A stretch of 64,000 bases of DNA from Triplophysa rosa (taxonomy: Eukaryota; Chordata; Actinopteri; Cypriniformes; Nemacheilidae): NCBI RefSeq assembly GCF_024868665.1, contig NC_079891.1, forward strand, positions 19,520,953-19,584,952. The letters run 5' to 3'. This document shows, piece by piece, positions 11,973 to 23,756 of this stretch. The notes below the pieces were generated by a model. It was not told the DNA's origin, made no database searches, and saw nothing but the letters and a program-made list of their open reading frames with translations. The position numbers and the translations under genes are program-made. The number at the start of each line of letters is the position of its first letter. Position 1 is the stretch's first letter.

Positions 11973-14554
11973 CTACATAACACGCTGCCCATTAATGACG
12001 ACATCATCAAACTCCTCCTGTGAGAGATAAAGAGAAACAATTAGCATAGAAACAACCTTTTACACATCCAGTATTAGTGAATGTGGGCTGTGTATCTCTA
12101 ACCTCCTCACTCTCTCTGTACTCCTCCTCTTCCTCATCCTCCCGTGTATATGTGGCCCCACTGGCACTAAGTAGGGCCTGCACCTCTTTGTTTGGTCTGT
12201 AGAGGGCACAATACAGCGGGGTGTGACCTGCATAAGAGCGCTGATTCACCACTGCACCTGCACTCAATAACAACTCCACTACTGCTGACCTTTGACCTTC
12301 CACAGCCAGGTGCAATGGAGACCGACCTGACCCCAGATCCTACAAAATGGAAAGCAGAAAAAGTATATGTTTTTGTTCTGGAACAAACTACCATGGTAGG
12401 AAAAATTACAATGGTATTCAAAAGTGCCCCAGAAATCTTCTTTTGTTCAACAGAACAAAGACATTTTCAAAGAAATGTGTCCTACTATGGTAGTCAATGG
12501 TGGCCAAGAACTGTTTGGTTACAATCATTCTTCCAAATACTCTCTGTGTTCATCACAACAAAGAAATGTATACAGATTAGGAGCAACTTGAGGGTGAGTA
12601 AATGATGACAGTTTTCGTTTTTGGGTGAACTGTTACTTTAAGGCAAAAGTTTAAATAGGTGCTAATATTCAAAAGTAACATTGTCACATAACAAACCAAC
12701 AAGTTCATTCACCATGCTTTTGCTACCATCAAAGACACATATTTGTGTTATAGGTCCTCCCTGCACCGTTAACATGGTCAAACCACTTGTAAAGGAACTT
12801 ATGTTATTGTTCTAAAACATTTTTTCAAGTTTTCAATTAAACGCAATCTCACCCGCTGATTAGCATCTGCTCCTGCATCCAGCAGCATTTTGATGATGTC
12901 ACAATTGCCCTTCTGTACAGCCGTATGCAGTGCACACATACCTTTAAAAAAAAGAACAAACAAATGAGCAGGGCCTAGGTACATGGACATACAGTACAGA
13001 AGGAGATGACACATAAACTTCAAAACCAAGTTTTGGGTAACCACACAAAAAGTGAATATTGCATGCCATGTGACTAAGGTTGGGCGATATGGCCCTAAAA
13101 CTCTATCACGATAATTCCTGGTATTTGTTGCGATAACGATAAAAATGACGATATATCCATAATGCCATCCACCGCTGTTTTTTGCGTCAAGTGATAGTAG
13201 CTGCATGTAGTCTAGACCCTTAGAAAAACAAATATTATCAAAAAGTAAAACTTACCCCAAATCAAACAGCTCATAAAATATACCTACAGTATTTTTGTAA
13301 ATATAAAATATAATAGTGAGATTCGACTTCAAAAGGTTGTAGTAAAGAAAAGTTAAATGAACTAAAGCTCAATAAACACATCATGTCATACCTAAAACTG
13401 TATATATTCTATTGTTGGGTGGAAACGATCGATCGCATCACGCTGTCAATCACTCTCTCTTGAACTGTGTGAACATTCTCTTCTCACAGCAACATACACT
13501 GAATCTGTCTATGACTATATAATATCGCCCACCCCTACATGTGACAGATACATACTAACTTTCCTAAGTTTATACCTGCAAAATTGGTGATGTTCAGGTG
13601 CTCCGGACGGGTCCGTGAACAGCTGGTCAGCTCTCTCACGCACTCTGTCCGATGCTCTCTTACAGCCAGGTGTAAAGGAGTGTTACCCCCTCTCTCCTGA
13701 ACCTCCGCATTAGCCCCATTACACAACAGCGCCCGAACACACTCACTCTGGTCTACGATGACTGCTAAATGTAGAGCGGTCTGACCAGAGAAATTGACCA
13801 CAGTAAGGTAAAAGTTAAGGATAAAGGACACACAAAACACCATAAACACACATGTACGTGTACCATTTACCTGTCCCAGGTCATTTTGAATGTCCAGGTA
13901 AGGAATCCAGTTACTGTCCAATGAAATTTCTTCGAGCAGGCAGTTAACAATGGCCCACTGTTCATGAATCAGCGCCAAATGGAGCACCCTGAGAAGAAAA
14001 GAGCAACATTTATTTAACATCAGTCCAGGACATGAGATGAACCAGGAGATGAACAAAACACCTTATTAGACTTACGTGTCACCATCTTCCGAGAGAAAAT
14101 TCAGCATATTCATAAGCTCTTCCCTCCGCTGCCGATCGACTTCGGGCTTTGATCCCGACAGTACGTCTGTGCCCGCGGGCTCGCTCAGGATCATGGTACC
14201 AATCCCGTCGGAAAGACACCCCATCACCGCGTCCTCATTTATCGAGTCCCCTATGGCAGAATCCAGTCTCTCTCCGCCGCCGATTGACACACAGTCCATA
14301 GTGCTCTTGTTTACGGACTCGTCTGGGGAAGGTACGCCAAGCACAGACCGTTCAGGTGCCCATCTCGGTTCGGCCTCGATGTACGTAGCCTCAAAACCGA
14401 GTCCGACTCCGCCAAAGGAGTCTAGCCCGCTGTCACACCAGTCCTCCGGGACAGCGTCCACCGATCCCCGTTTGTCCATCATGCAGCTCGGTCCAGGCCG
14501 TGCATTCTGTCTCAGCGACTCGTCGTAATCATCTTGCGTCCCATCCATCTCCAT
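11973..14554 (-). CDS. nfkbib: IkB-family NF-kappaB inhibitor, beta-like
   Basis: Exons in transcript order: 14554-14076, 13988-13871, 13780-13576, 12941-12853, 12339-12103, 12017-11973; GT-AG junctions and phases agree, giving 390 aa. The protein retains Rel dimers in the cytoplasm until IKK phosphorylation. The N-terminal degron D41-S42-G43-L44-D45-S46, in the context EDWCDSGLDS, closely matches IkB-beta. Ankyrin repeats run from about 160 to 360 (LHLALIHEQ, TALHLAVIVDQ, NTPLHLAVREH, ALHTAVQKGN, SPLHLAVEGQ, HTPLYCALYRPN). A Glu-rich PEST-like tail follows and ends FDDVVINGQRVM. The roughly 150-residue pre-ankyrin region is longer than in mammalian IkB-beta, so an IkB-epsilon assignment is not excluded. 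The start is ATG 14554; a second in-frame ATG at 14548 is an alternative. The frame stays open upstream but has no earlier ATG. Confidence 0.87.
12388..12641. mobile_element. Partial TTAA-type MITE (GTTCACCC family) in IkB intron
   Basis: The right half of a very common cyprinid repeat: the stretch with TGAGGGTGAGTAAATGATGA and TTTTTGGGTGAACTGTTACT ends in TTAA at 12638-12641. It closely matches 51360-51581. The left terminus is missing or degraded. Confidence 0.6.
13075..13537. mobile_element. hAT-type MITE (GGGCGATAT family) in IkB intron
   Basis: The 463-bp element starts TAAGGTTGGGCGATAT and ends ATATCGCCCACCCCTA, which are inverted repeats. It is flanked by a perfect 8-bp duplication, CATGTGAC (13067-13074 and 13538-13545). 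It contains no open frame. It lies in the intron between the third and fourth IkB coding exons and does not touch the splice sites. Confidence 0.85.
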
Positions 14555-14842
14555 GAGAACCAACTGTTCTGAAGGCGTCAGCTGTAACAAGAGAAGTTGC
14601 CTTTCCAAACACACAACTGCGCTCTTTACAACGGTTTCAGTCTGACAGCGTTGATGTTTTAGGGAAACAACAGGAGCTTCTTCTGGACAAATTCCCCAAC
14701 AACAGCGGCGAGCGCTGTTGCAAAAGCCTCAGATTCCCTCCATGTCCGGGGCATTATAAAACCCAAATTGCTCACCGTGTGAGCGACTTGCCGATGCCCC
14801 GTTTGCCCAGAAAAGGCCGTGCGGCAGCGTAGGTGTTTTCCT

Positions 14843-14853
14843 GGGGAATTCCC
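14843..14853. promoter_or_regulatory. Perfect palindromic kappaB site in the IkB promoter
   Basis: GGGGAATTCCC matches the NF-kappaB consensus GGGRNNYYCC. It lies about 290 bp upstream of the IkB start codon in a CpG-rich segment. NF-kappaB-driven induction of IkB genes is a known negative feedback loop in the family; the binding here is inferred from sequence. Confidence 0.6.
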
Positions 14854-14932
14854 AAAGCCGCTTTTGCAACCGGACACCACAGTGCACGCGCAGTCGCGCA
14901 GTCGCGCACTACGCATGCGTAAATCTCAGGGC

Positions 14933-14942
14933 GCGCATGCGC
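14933..14942. promoter_or_regulatory. NRF1-type palindrome in CpG-rich promoter
   Basis: GCGCATGCGC is the core NRF1 binding palindrome. It is embedded in a CpG-dense stretch (14880-14955) that also holds a partly matching ACGCATGCGT at 14911-14920. It lies upstream of the IkB gene and marks a probable CpG-island promoter. Confidence 0.5.
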
Positions 14943-14959
14943 CGTACGCGTACATTAAA

Positions 14960-15425
14960 TGGATATTTACATTAGTTGATCGTTTTGGGGCTTTGCCGGT
15001 GGACTTAGAGGATTTGAAGAGTAAGCTGTCATTACAAACAAGGTAGCGAAACAGCGTTGCCCTTGGTAGTGGCATTTTATTTTATTTATTTTCATTTTAA
15101 TTCAATTTGCAGTTTGAGAGTGATCAGTTTTGAAACCATTTTCCATTTTCTGTTTTTTTTGGCTAACTTTTTAAGAATGTCTTTATTTTGACCGTTTAAT
15201 CACATCAGACACTAGGTGGCGGTGTATATTGTAATTTCATATTTGTGCCGTTCTCTCTGGTGAACAAAGGTTTTAATCCTTATCAATGAGGAGATGATTT
15301 CATTGTCTTCTGTTTATATAGCTACATTGCGTATAATTAAATGACAAAATCTGTTTAAATTAAGGGCTAAGAACTAAGTTGAACGTTATTTATTATGTGA
15401 AATTACTGGAACGTGAGAAACTTTC
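14960..15425. other. Intergenic upstream of the IkB promoter
   Basis: AT-rich DNA with no gene. Short frames starting in the CpG promoter run out here and show no family motifs. Confidence 0.5.
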
Positions 15426-15431
15426 TAATGT

Positions 15432-15744
15432 TATAGTTCACCCAAAAATAAAAAATCTGTCATCATTTACTCATCCTCTCGTCATTTCAAACCTGTATAA
15501 CTTTATTTCTTCTGCAGAACACCAAAGAAGATATTTTGAAGAATGTTGTTAACTGGCCCCCATTTACTTGCATTGGTTTTGTGTCCATATAGAAGTTAAT
15601 GTGGTGCAGTGCTGTTCTGTCACCAACTTTATTCAAAATATCTTCTTTTATGTTCTTCAGAAGAGGGAAGTCATAAAGATTTGAAATCACAAGAGGGTGA
15701 GAAAATGATGAAAGAATTAAAATTTGGGGGTAAACTATCACTTA
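15432..15744. mobile_element. MITE of the GTTCACCC family
   Basis: An about 310-bp element has imperfect inverted ends: TATAGTTCACCCAAAAATAA on the left and TTTGGGGGTAAACTATCACT on the right, each followed inward by CTGTCATCATTT-type or CTTTCATCATTTT-type sequence. This repeat type is very abundant in cyprinid genomes. Related copies are at 12388-12641 and 50605-51581. Confidence 0.7.
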
Positions 15745-15749
15745 AGAAA

Positions 15750-18090
15750 CCAAGCTCAGATGTTGAACATTTACTTTCTTAGAAAGCGTACGTTCTTAAA
15801 CAGAAACGAAATTAAAATGGTTTAAGGCAAGGACACAATATTTTCTGTGCTCTGTTAGCATGTCTTAATCATAAGTCATAAATGCTTCTGTAGATTGAGG
15901 CAGGGATAATTCAGAGTGACACAGCAGCTGCTAAACCAACTGAGTGACTTAAGAAAGAGTCATTAGACATATGATGGAAATATGTGTTGCAACTGTGTGG
16001 GGACCAGCTGACACTGAAAACATCTAACTAAAACCCTAAAAAATGTTTTAATGGAAGTATTAAAATGCAACTATTTTTCCATGAGAGATACTGTGACAAA
16101 AACTCACAGTGACGGAAAACAACCATGTCTTCACAGGCATGTGAGGAATCCTTGGTGCTGGCTTTGTTATTAAGTGATATTAGGTGATTTCCGATTATTT
16201 AATTACATGTTTCCCTCTCCTGCTCTCTTTCTCTGTGTATCTGCATTGCAGTTTTTTCTGCAAAAAAGAAAAGTAACCCTCTCGTATGCCCATCAATCTC
16301 CTTCAAGGGGGGAGAGTAAGAGATAACGAAATTCTGCCCTCCTGTATTCCAATGTCTCTTTGCATCTCTGCGTTTTCAATGCTCAGTCAGTTGCTCATTG
16401 CCTCATCTCTGAGCTGTCTCCTCTTTGTGCTCTACGGTGAGCTGTGCTTTGCTCTGTTCTCTGTGCTGTGGTCTGCACTGTGATGAATGTTTGGAGCTTC
16501 TGTCAAGAGGGATCAGGGGAAAAAAGAACAGTGCTACACTTAATTTATGCAGCCTTACAGAGACCACCTATTGATCTCAGTATGAGTCTGCATGCAGGAT
16601 TTACCTGAGAGAAGCATAATATACATCAACATCCATATGTAAATGAAAATCCACAATTATGTGTGTGCATATGAATACTAGGTGTGTGTTACACAGTCAC
16701 ATTGTACAGTAGCAGTGTATTAATCTTTTGCTCCTAGCCTGCCTCCGTTCATAATCAGGTATGTGGAATAAAAAAACTGAAAAATGTCAGAAGCTCACTG
16801 GATTCTGAAAGTCTGTTTGGTTTGTGTGTATGTTATGAATGTACTGCAGGAGAGAATGACAGGGAGATGGGTGCAGGTTTTATTCTGTACTGTACAAATT
16901 TGCTCAGGACAAGCATACTGATTATTAAAATGGATGAATGGAGCTGAAGGAGAATCCCTCTCTCGGGGTGGGGTTGGGATTTGACAGGAGGGTGGGGAGG
17001 CAGTGCTGAGCTGCAGCAGCTGAGTTCTGCTGCCAATGCACTTTTCTCTGGTCATTCCTCAAGGCACACCCGCACACACATAAGCACACAACCCCTTTAC
17101 ACCCTGACTATAAAGAGTCTCCTAATATCAGTAGCACTCTCAGTAATGTATTAACTGTAAAGCTGCACTGCGGAACTATGCACTGTGCTCTATATTCAAT
17201 TTTTTATTCTCACACAAGAAAAATACTCAAGAAAAATACTCTCGCAAAATACTTGCTTATTCCTGTAACAAGGGAATTAATAAACTGCAAAAAAAGACCT
17301 CTGCCTGGGGTTTATGATTTTTCTAAAAAGAGTATTTGCAAGAAATAGCCTTTAATTGGTTTTACAGCATAAAAATAGCCTGTGGACTTCAAAAAGTGGG
17401 TTCAGTTGTGAATGTTGAGGAGAGGGAAACCAGCTCAGCCCACACAGATTTCGTCACAGTGCTGCAGTGAGCTCTGAATGCACTGCTCCAAACCAAACCC
17501 CATAATTCCGTTGTGATTAATACCCACGTTTAGACAGCCAGCTTTTCTCATAGATCCTGATGTGTGTAGTGTACAGGTTATTCAGACCTACTTTTTTGGT
17601 CATCACTATTTTTTTCTAAACATTTCAAAAAGTGATTTGTGAAGACATTTTAAAGTTTTTTATTTATGTCTTGTAATGTAAATAGGTTTCGTTGAGTGTT
17701 CTGTTAGGTAGGATAAAGCGCATTTTATTTTTTAAAGTTTTATATGTATAAGTTTTACTAAAATAAATGAATTTATTTAGTACCTAAAAATACATTTATT
17801 TTTAACCTCAGACATTTATATGTATTCAAGATACATTTCACCCATATTATAGATTTTTCTTTTTGTATTATAGTTTGTTTAACCAAAACGAATAGCACAT
17901 TTTTTATGTGCTTTAACAAAGGTAAATGACAATAAACATGCTCTATGTTGCTTGTAATTGGGATAAAATAAACATCTTTAGTTAAAATTTTTAGTTAATA
18001 GTTTGAACAAACGTAGTAACATTACAGTACATCCATCACTACAACCAGTTTCAGCTACAATCAACTATATTTAGTTATTAATATTTAGTG
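15750..18090. other. Gene-free AT-rich intergenic region
   Basis: No open frame here has splice context or recognisable family motifs. There are short simple-sequence stretches only. Confidence 0.6.
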
Positions 18091-18097
18091 AATCTTA

Positions 18098-18155
18098 TAT
18101 TTACATTTATTCATTTAGCAGACAATTTTATGCAATGCAACTTGCAAATGACAGA
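18098..18155 (+). repeat. Short dispersed repeat (CAGACGCTTTTATCCAAAGCG type)
   Basis: TTTACATTTATTCATTTAGCAGACAATTTTATGCAA matches in outline the related copies at 37859, 51970 and 57900. It looks like the conserved part of a SINE or LINE tail common in fish; the family is not assigned here. The sequence is quoted in parts: TTTACATTTATTCATT then AGCAGACAATTTTATG. Confidence 0.5.
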
Positions 18156-18289
18156 GCATTTAACATTTCGCATTATAAGCCAAACATTTTGTTTTGAAAG
18201 TCAATGTTTAGAATTTCTTTACATAAGGTGTTGAGGTGTATTTATATTATGCAACACAAACACAAATTATGGTGCTTGAAGGCCTGTTC

Positions 18290-18735
18290 AAAAACTAGGA
18301 CGTTTATGAACAAACCTAGGTGCCCGAATCTTTAAAGGTCAAGTGGATGAAATTTTGTGGCATCTAGCAGTGAGGTTGTGGATTGCAACCAACGGCTCAC
18401 TCCATCCCTCCCTTTCGAAGCACTACGGCGGCTGACACAGGGCTAAGATGTTGTCATGTTTTCGCTTCTTTGCCGAAAGGAGAAAATATATTATGAAACG
18501 CGCTCTGTAGAGCAGTTTGTCCGTTTAGGGCTACTGTAGAAACAACATGGAGAATTTCATGTAAGGGGACCCCACGCTGTATGTAGATAGAAATAGCTCA
18601 TTCTAAGATAATAAAAACATAACGCTTCATGCTGTAGGGTCTTATTACACCTCTGAAGACATAGTTATGTATATTGCATTTCTGTCAATAGATCCTCCAA
18701 AACATTAAACACAGCAACTTTAAGTTAACCTTTAT
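18290..18735. repeat. Probable dispersed repeat
   Basis: A moderately GC-rich block (GGTTGTGGATTGCAACCAAC, CACTACGGCGGCTGACACAG) stands out from AT-rich surroundings. It resembles a repeat that I recall as common in cyprinid genomes. No termini or target duplication could be defined, and no coding frame is present. Confidence 0.4.
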
Positions 18736-18739
18736 GTAC

Positions 18740-19900
18740 CCTTCAACCTAAATTTGGAGTAATCTGTTTGATTCTGTGTTATTATTAATGAATGTCATCT
18801 GAACTCAGAGGTGACATAACCAAGCCTGATGATGAGCAACACACCATCTACCAGTGCTCCACTCTTTAACAAACTAGCCAATCACAGCTCACAAAAGCAC
18901 TGTCACATGTTAGCAACTCTCCACACGAGTCCTTGAGGTGACTTTAAGGGTTAATCTCTGTTTGCGTTTGTGTGCACTCATACCTGCTAAAAGGGTATCT
19001 GAATGGCCTGTGCATGCGTAGGTTATTCTGCACCATTGATTAATCAATTCAGCATTGAACAGTGAAGGTGCTCTGCAGGGGAATGCCTACCAAGTAGAGA
19101 GAAAGAGGGGAATATTAAGGTTTGTAGATTTCTTTGAGCAATTCTGAAATTCAGAGTAATTCAGAGTGCAATGTCAGGAAATGGAATGACTTACACATGC
19201 ATAAACAATAATGGCAATTGACATTTGCAGGCTTTTGTTTGGCAAAGTGTGATGTTTATTAGTGTATGTCTGAAGATTCAGGTCACATTGATCATCATTC
19301 CGACTATCATCTCTTTAATCTCCATAATCCCTCTCAAACTCGTTTTCTCTGTCACCCTCTATTTATCATTCACATTTTTCTCATGTGCATCACAGATTCA
19401 GGTGTCTTGTTTAACATCTATTTACACTGTATTCAAGACTGATACTCCAACCCTGTCTTTAGTAGTTCTGATACTACTTAATACTTTTCTGTTTGTTCAT
19501 TGTTTTTAAATTATTTCATGGGTAACTTGTTAGCAAGTTCCAGGTTTATCCAATGTTTTATTAAAAAAAACTGGTGAATGTCATTACTATCAGATCATAA
19601 TATAGTGTACTATTTCGTCACATTACTGTTACGGTTAAAAAAACATACCATTATTATACAATAATCCACCTGAGGGTTGATAAATAACATTATCAGATCC
19701 TTATTGTATTGGATACAGTATGTGATAAACCGTCACGTTGGAATTATAAGGTTCTATCTGCAATCTGAGCTGTTCTGAGGTAACAAGCTTCAAATTCCTA
19801 TTAAGCAAAAATGATATAGGGAAAAAGTCACTGTGATACATGAAAAAGACCGAGAACCTAAATGTATTCTAAATGTACAATATAAAATCCTCTCAAATTT
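18740..19900. other. Gene-free AT-rich region
   Basis: No gene seen. A 94-codon frame at 19225-19509 is hydrophobic and T-rich with no domain features. Confidence 0.5.
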
Positions 19901-19959
19901 AGAAAATTGGGATTTTTTTTAGAACAGGTCAAATGCAGATAATCTTCTGATTATAAAGA

Positions 19960-20225
19960 AATTATTTTTGGAGGTAAAACCCCGCAGCATTTCTACTGTC
20001 AAGGGCCGGTTTACTAATGACAGGTTCTGTATAAAGGGCGAGCCCATACCAACAGTCATGGAAAAGCCCATCAAAAGCCTTGGACGGTGGTACACCGCAG
20101 ACCTTAAAGACGCCGAACAGGTGGAACAACTCAGGCAAGAGACAGCCAGTGGACTCAAGAAAATCAATAATGCAGCTCTTCATGGGAAGCTGAAACTCTG
20201 GTGCTTCCAATTTGGTTTGTTAGAT
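19960..20225 (+). pseudogene. Fragment of an R2/NeSL-like LINE reverse-transcriptase ORF
   Basis: The frame contains FCIKGEPIPTVMEKPIKSLG followed by RWYTADLKD and LKKINNAALHGKLKLWCFQF. This aligns with the start of the larger LINE ORF on the minus strand at 57.6 kb (VIPKIQGNPIKCIEKWYDD, LKKINTPGLPGKYKCWIYQH). Frame and similarity decay after 20225. It is a 5' and 3' truncated relic with no function expected. Confidence 0.65.
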
Positions 20226-20239
20226 GTGACCATTTTCAA

Positions 20240-21110
20240 TGTATGAGGACACAGCATGGGCTGCCAGATGACCTTGTAACAATGCAACACACACCCAGGT
20301 CTGATCAACCTGCGGTGGGCCTCCCTTGGCTGAGGGTGTCTTGTGATAAAGGGCCCAAACACCCAATGAGGCTGAGGTGCACAACTGACGATGTGTCGCA
20401 TTGATGGGAACCATACAAAGGGCATTATCAGCAGCACCTCACCAAAAGGCATCTTTCACCCAGGATAATGGATGTGTTGAAAGTGGGATCGGACACACAA
20501 CTCATGAGATGTCCCTCGGATAATAGCAAGGAAAGGTAAGTATAAATATGCTATGTATTTCTATAATCATATATCCCCCAAACACAGAGGATGCCTACCC
20601 GACGAACCCAGTGAAACCTCAGACCTCCTATCCTCTATTCATATTCTTGACAGCTCCCCCTGTCATGCATAAGGTGTGGGAAATGTCCTATTGGGCAATT
20701 AAACTGTGCTGAAATAAAACCTTGTTCTATTAAGTGAATCTGATTTGCTGGGAATTGTATGGTTCTATTTATCAAAACATTAATTGAAGCAATACATTTC
20801 GAGCAACACAAACGTTTGCTTATTATCTTTATCAAAACATTAAATTAGTATTGTGTTGAAATGTACTGTATAAAAAAACTAAAATGTAATGCTGTCTATA
20901 ACATTTACTTCATATTTTAGGACGAATAATGTTTGTTGTTCAGTAACAAATATTTTGTCAAGTGCAGATGTTAATTTTAGGAATCTGGACTTTACTCCAC
21001 AAAAACGAGGACAGGTTAAATGGCTTTCTTCCTATAGATAAGTATGTTAACATTTATTGTTGTTATTAAGACCCCATTAATTAAATTATTGACTAATTGA
21101 CCTTTATATT
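20240..21110. other. Gene-free region after the LINE fragment
   Basis: The first 200 bp may be further decayed LINE sequence. The rest is AT-rich with nothing recognisable. Confidence 0.45.
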
Positions 21111-21113
21111 ACC

Positions 21114-21540
21114 TTAAAGGGGTTCTGTGTCATTTCACCTGTGTTTTACACCATCATCTCGGTTCTCAGAAAACAGGCTGTTGAGTTCCTGATTCTATAA
21201 AGTCCCTCCTTCCGAAACGCTCTGATTGGTAAAGCTGAGCCAGTCTTTTATGCTTACAGTGTGTGTTGAGATATCCTGCCCATTACCCTATCCGTGTTCC
21301 AGGGGGCAGGGTTTATGTAAATTTGGCCGTCATGATGTAACTACTGCAAGAAATAGCTCATTGTAGTCCCAACGAGCCGTTCATTGTAGCTTTTAAAAAG
21401 TGATTTCTGTTAAAGAAAATATCTTTCTTTTCTGTGAACTTTGACCGTTGCGACTTGTCAGATGTTGTTTATGCTCAAACAGCTATACTACTCACTAACT
21501 AAATAAAAAAAAGTGAAATTCCACCAGACCTCCCCTTTAA
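21114..21540. mobile_element. TTAA-type MITE
   Basis: The 427-bp element begins TTAAAGGGG and ends CCCCTTTAA, so both ends carry TTAA. This matches piggyBac- or Kolobok-like target preference. It has no coding capacity. Compare the TTAA-ended elements at 26174-26718, 31941-33270 and 50605-51581. Confidence 0.6.
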
Positions 21541-21950
21541 TACTGTAAAATGTATGATATTTGGATAACTCGAGGAAGCTGATCCTGATTGGTCCTCCTG
21601 TGTGCATTCAAAATGCTTTTAGAACCAGGGTAGAATTCGACAAGACAGGACCTTTTAGTTTTCAAAAAAAGTCCCAAAACGTACACAACTTAAAGAGAAC
21701 CCATCACATAATGTCACAGAATGTAAATTTTGACAAAAATCTCACAACTGGTGACAAAAAGTTAGATGAAACATAGTGTGATAAACATGAAGCCTTTTAC
21801 TTTATTTCACAAACTATGTTAACCTGAAGCGACAGTGTGTCATGTATTTGCGCGTGTATGCATGACTGTGCGTTTTGTCTGAGAGTTGAAGCATACCAGA
21901 TTAGCTGTGAGCAGTGAGGTCTGCTTTCCTCTTCTGATGTGATTCCTTCT

Positions 21951-22118
<168 letters not shown>

Positions 22119-22119
22119 G

Positions 22120-22496
22120 CTCTGCTATGAGGCAAGTTATCTCCTCTCCTTAGATCACTTAGAAAGAAATTCTTTTTGATCTTTAGCATTTGTTCGTTAA
22201 AAGGGATTTTGTATCTAAATGTGGGAAATAGTACATTCTGATAGCATGTGTGGTGTGTGGACTACGTCTGAGTATAAATATACCGATTGATTTCATTATA
22301 TTGATTCTACATTTGGCTTTAGTGCATTGACCTTTTCATTAATGGATTTTTACCTCAATTCCATTACATTTCAAGACAAACTGAATAATCCCTCATTGTA
22401 TTTACGTACAAGGTCTATGATCAGTCACAGGTGCCACTGTTGTGCTGTAATTTTGATCTGTCTATTTCCTTCATTGTATTTTAATCCACTTAATGC

Positions 22497-22548
<52 letters not shown>

Positions 22549-23750
22549 ATCCCCTGGTCTCTCTCTGTCCTCTAAATCTATCAACTGCCCGAACTGTCTC
22601 TCATAACTGTCCTCACTTAGATAACATATTTTGAGGATAGGATTACGATACAATATTAATGGAACATTACAGGGAAGATCAGTATAGTAATGCTTTTGAT
22701 TGATGATTCTCTGTATGTTTTACATTTACATGTGTTTGTGTATTCGCTGGTTCATTGTGTATCATGATTATTTTAACACTTCATCGTTGTTCCAGTTCCT
22801 ATGCCTTCTTTTGTTTTACTCCATCATTGTGGGACCAAATTAGATTTTTTGTGCCTAAGGTCAACGGGGTCAAAGGTCATGTGGGTCCATGTTTTGATTA
22901 CACAGTTTTTATTTTCACTTGTTTAGCTGTCAGATATACACTTTCCTCTGTTGCGTCATACATCTCCTTGTCCCACTATTACATATACAATAATACTTTC
23001 CTCTTTCTTTTTCTCTCTGTATGAGTTCATTTTTAATGCTGAGTCATTTGGTGTGTACAGGCGGCTGTGATTGCAGTATCACTGTTGTAGTCTAAATAAT
23101 AGATGTTTCTGCTACTGAAATCTCAAATGTTCCCCAACACAGCACACATTTCTTAGCAGAGACTTGGATCAGCACATAATAAATGAACTGTGAACTGATG
23201 TCAGTGTTAACAAGCATTCATGAATGGCTAAGGTCTTATAAAGAGCAATGGAGATTTGTAGGAGATTTTATACTTAAGACGTAAGACACAAACTGAATTA
23301 ATATCTGAATGTGAAACCAATTTTTACATTTTTTATTGAATAGCCACTGCATTTGGAGGAGGAGGAGATTTCACAGGAAATCCTTTTTATGCATTTTGAT
23401 GTACAAATATTGTCTGTTCCAAGTAGAGACCAGTTTCAGCATCATAGAAGTTTACAGGGGGAGTGTTTGTTGAATAGAATCTCTTAATAGAAATCTAAAA
23501 CTGCAAAAAGATTTGCATGAGGGTTAGCTTGTTAACCATTACACTTTCATGAACCCCTAGCCAGAATCTGCTTGAAAATATAATAAGTAGAAGGAAAAAA
23601 ACAACAAAAAAGAAAACTAAACTTTGCGTAATTTGAATGGAGGACCTTCTTCTATTTGTGTTAGAAGTGAGAAAAAAGAGAGTGTGTTGATAACTTCATG
23701 TTTTGCCAGCCAAATAGATTTATAATTTAGACATTTATAATATTTTTGTA
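22120..23750. other. Gene-free region with a second CT microsatellite
   Basis: Contains a (CT)n tract at about 22500-22537. Otherwise AT-rich; no coding signals are seen. Confidence 0.6.
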
Positions 23751-23756
23751 CTATTA

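Noticed and set aside
14685..14697. Second kappaB site (GGGGAATTTGTCC on minus strand)
   Set aside because: It deviates from the consensus in the right half-site, so it was not listed as a site.
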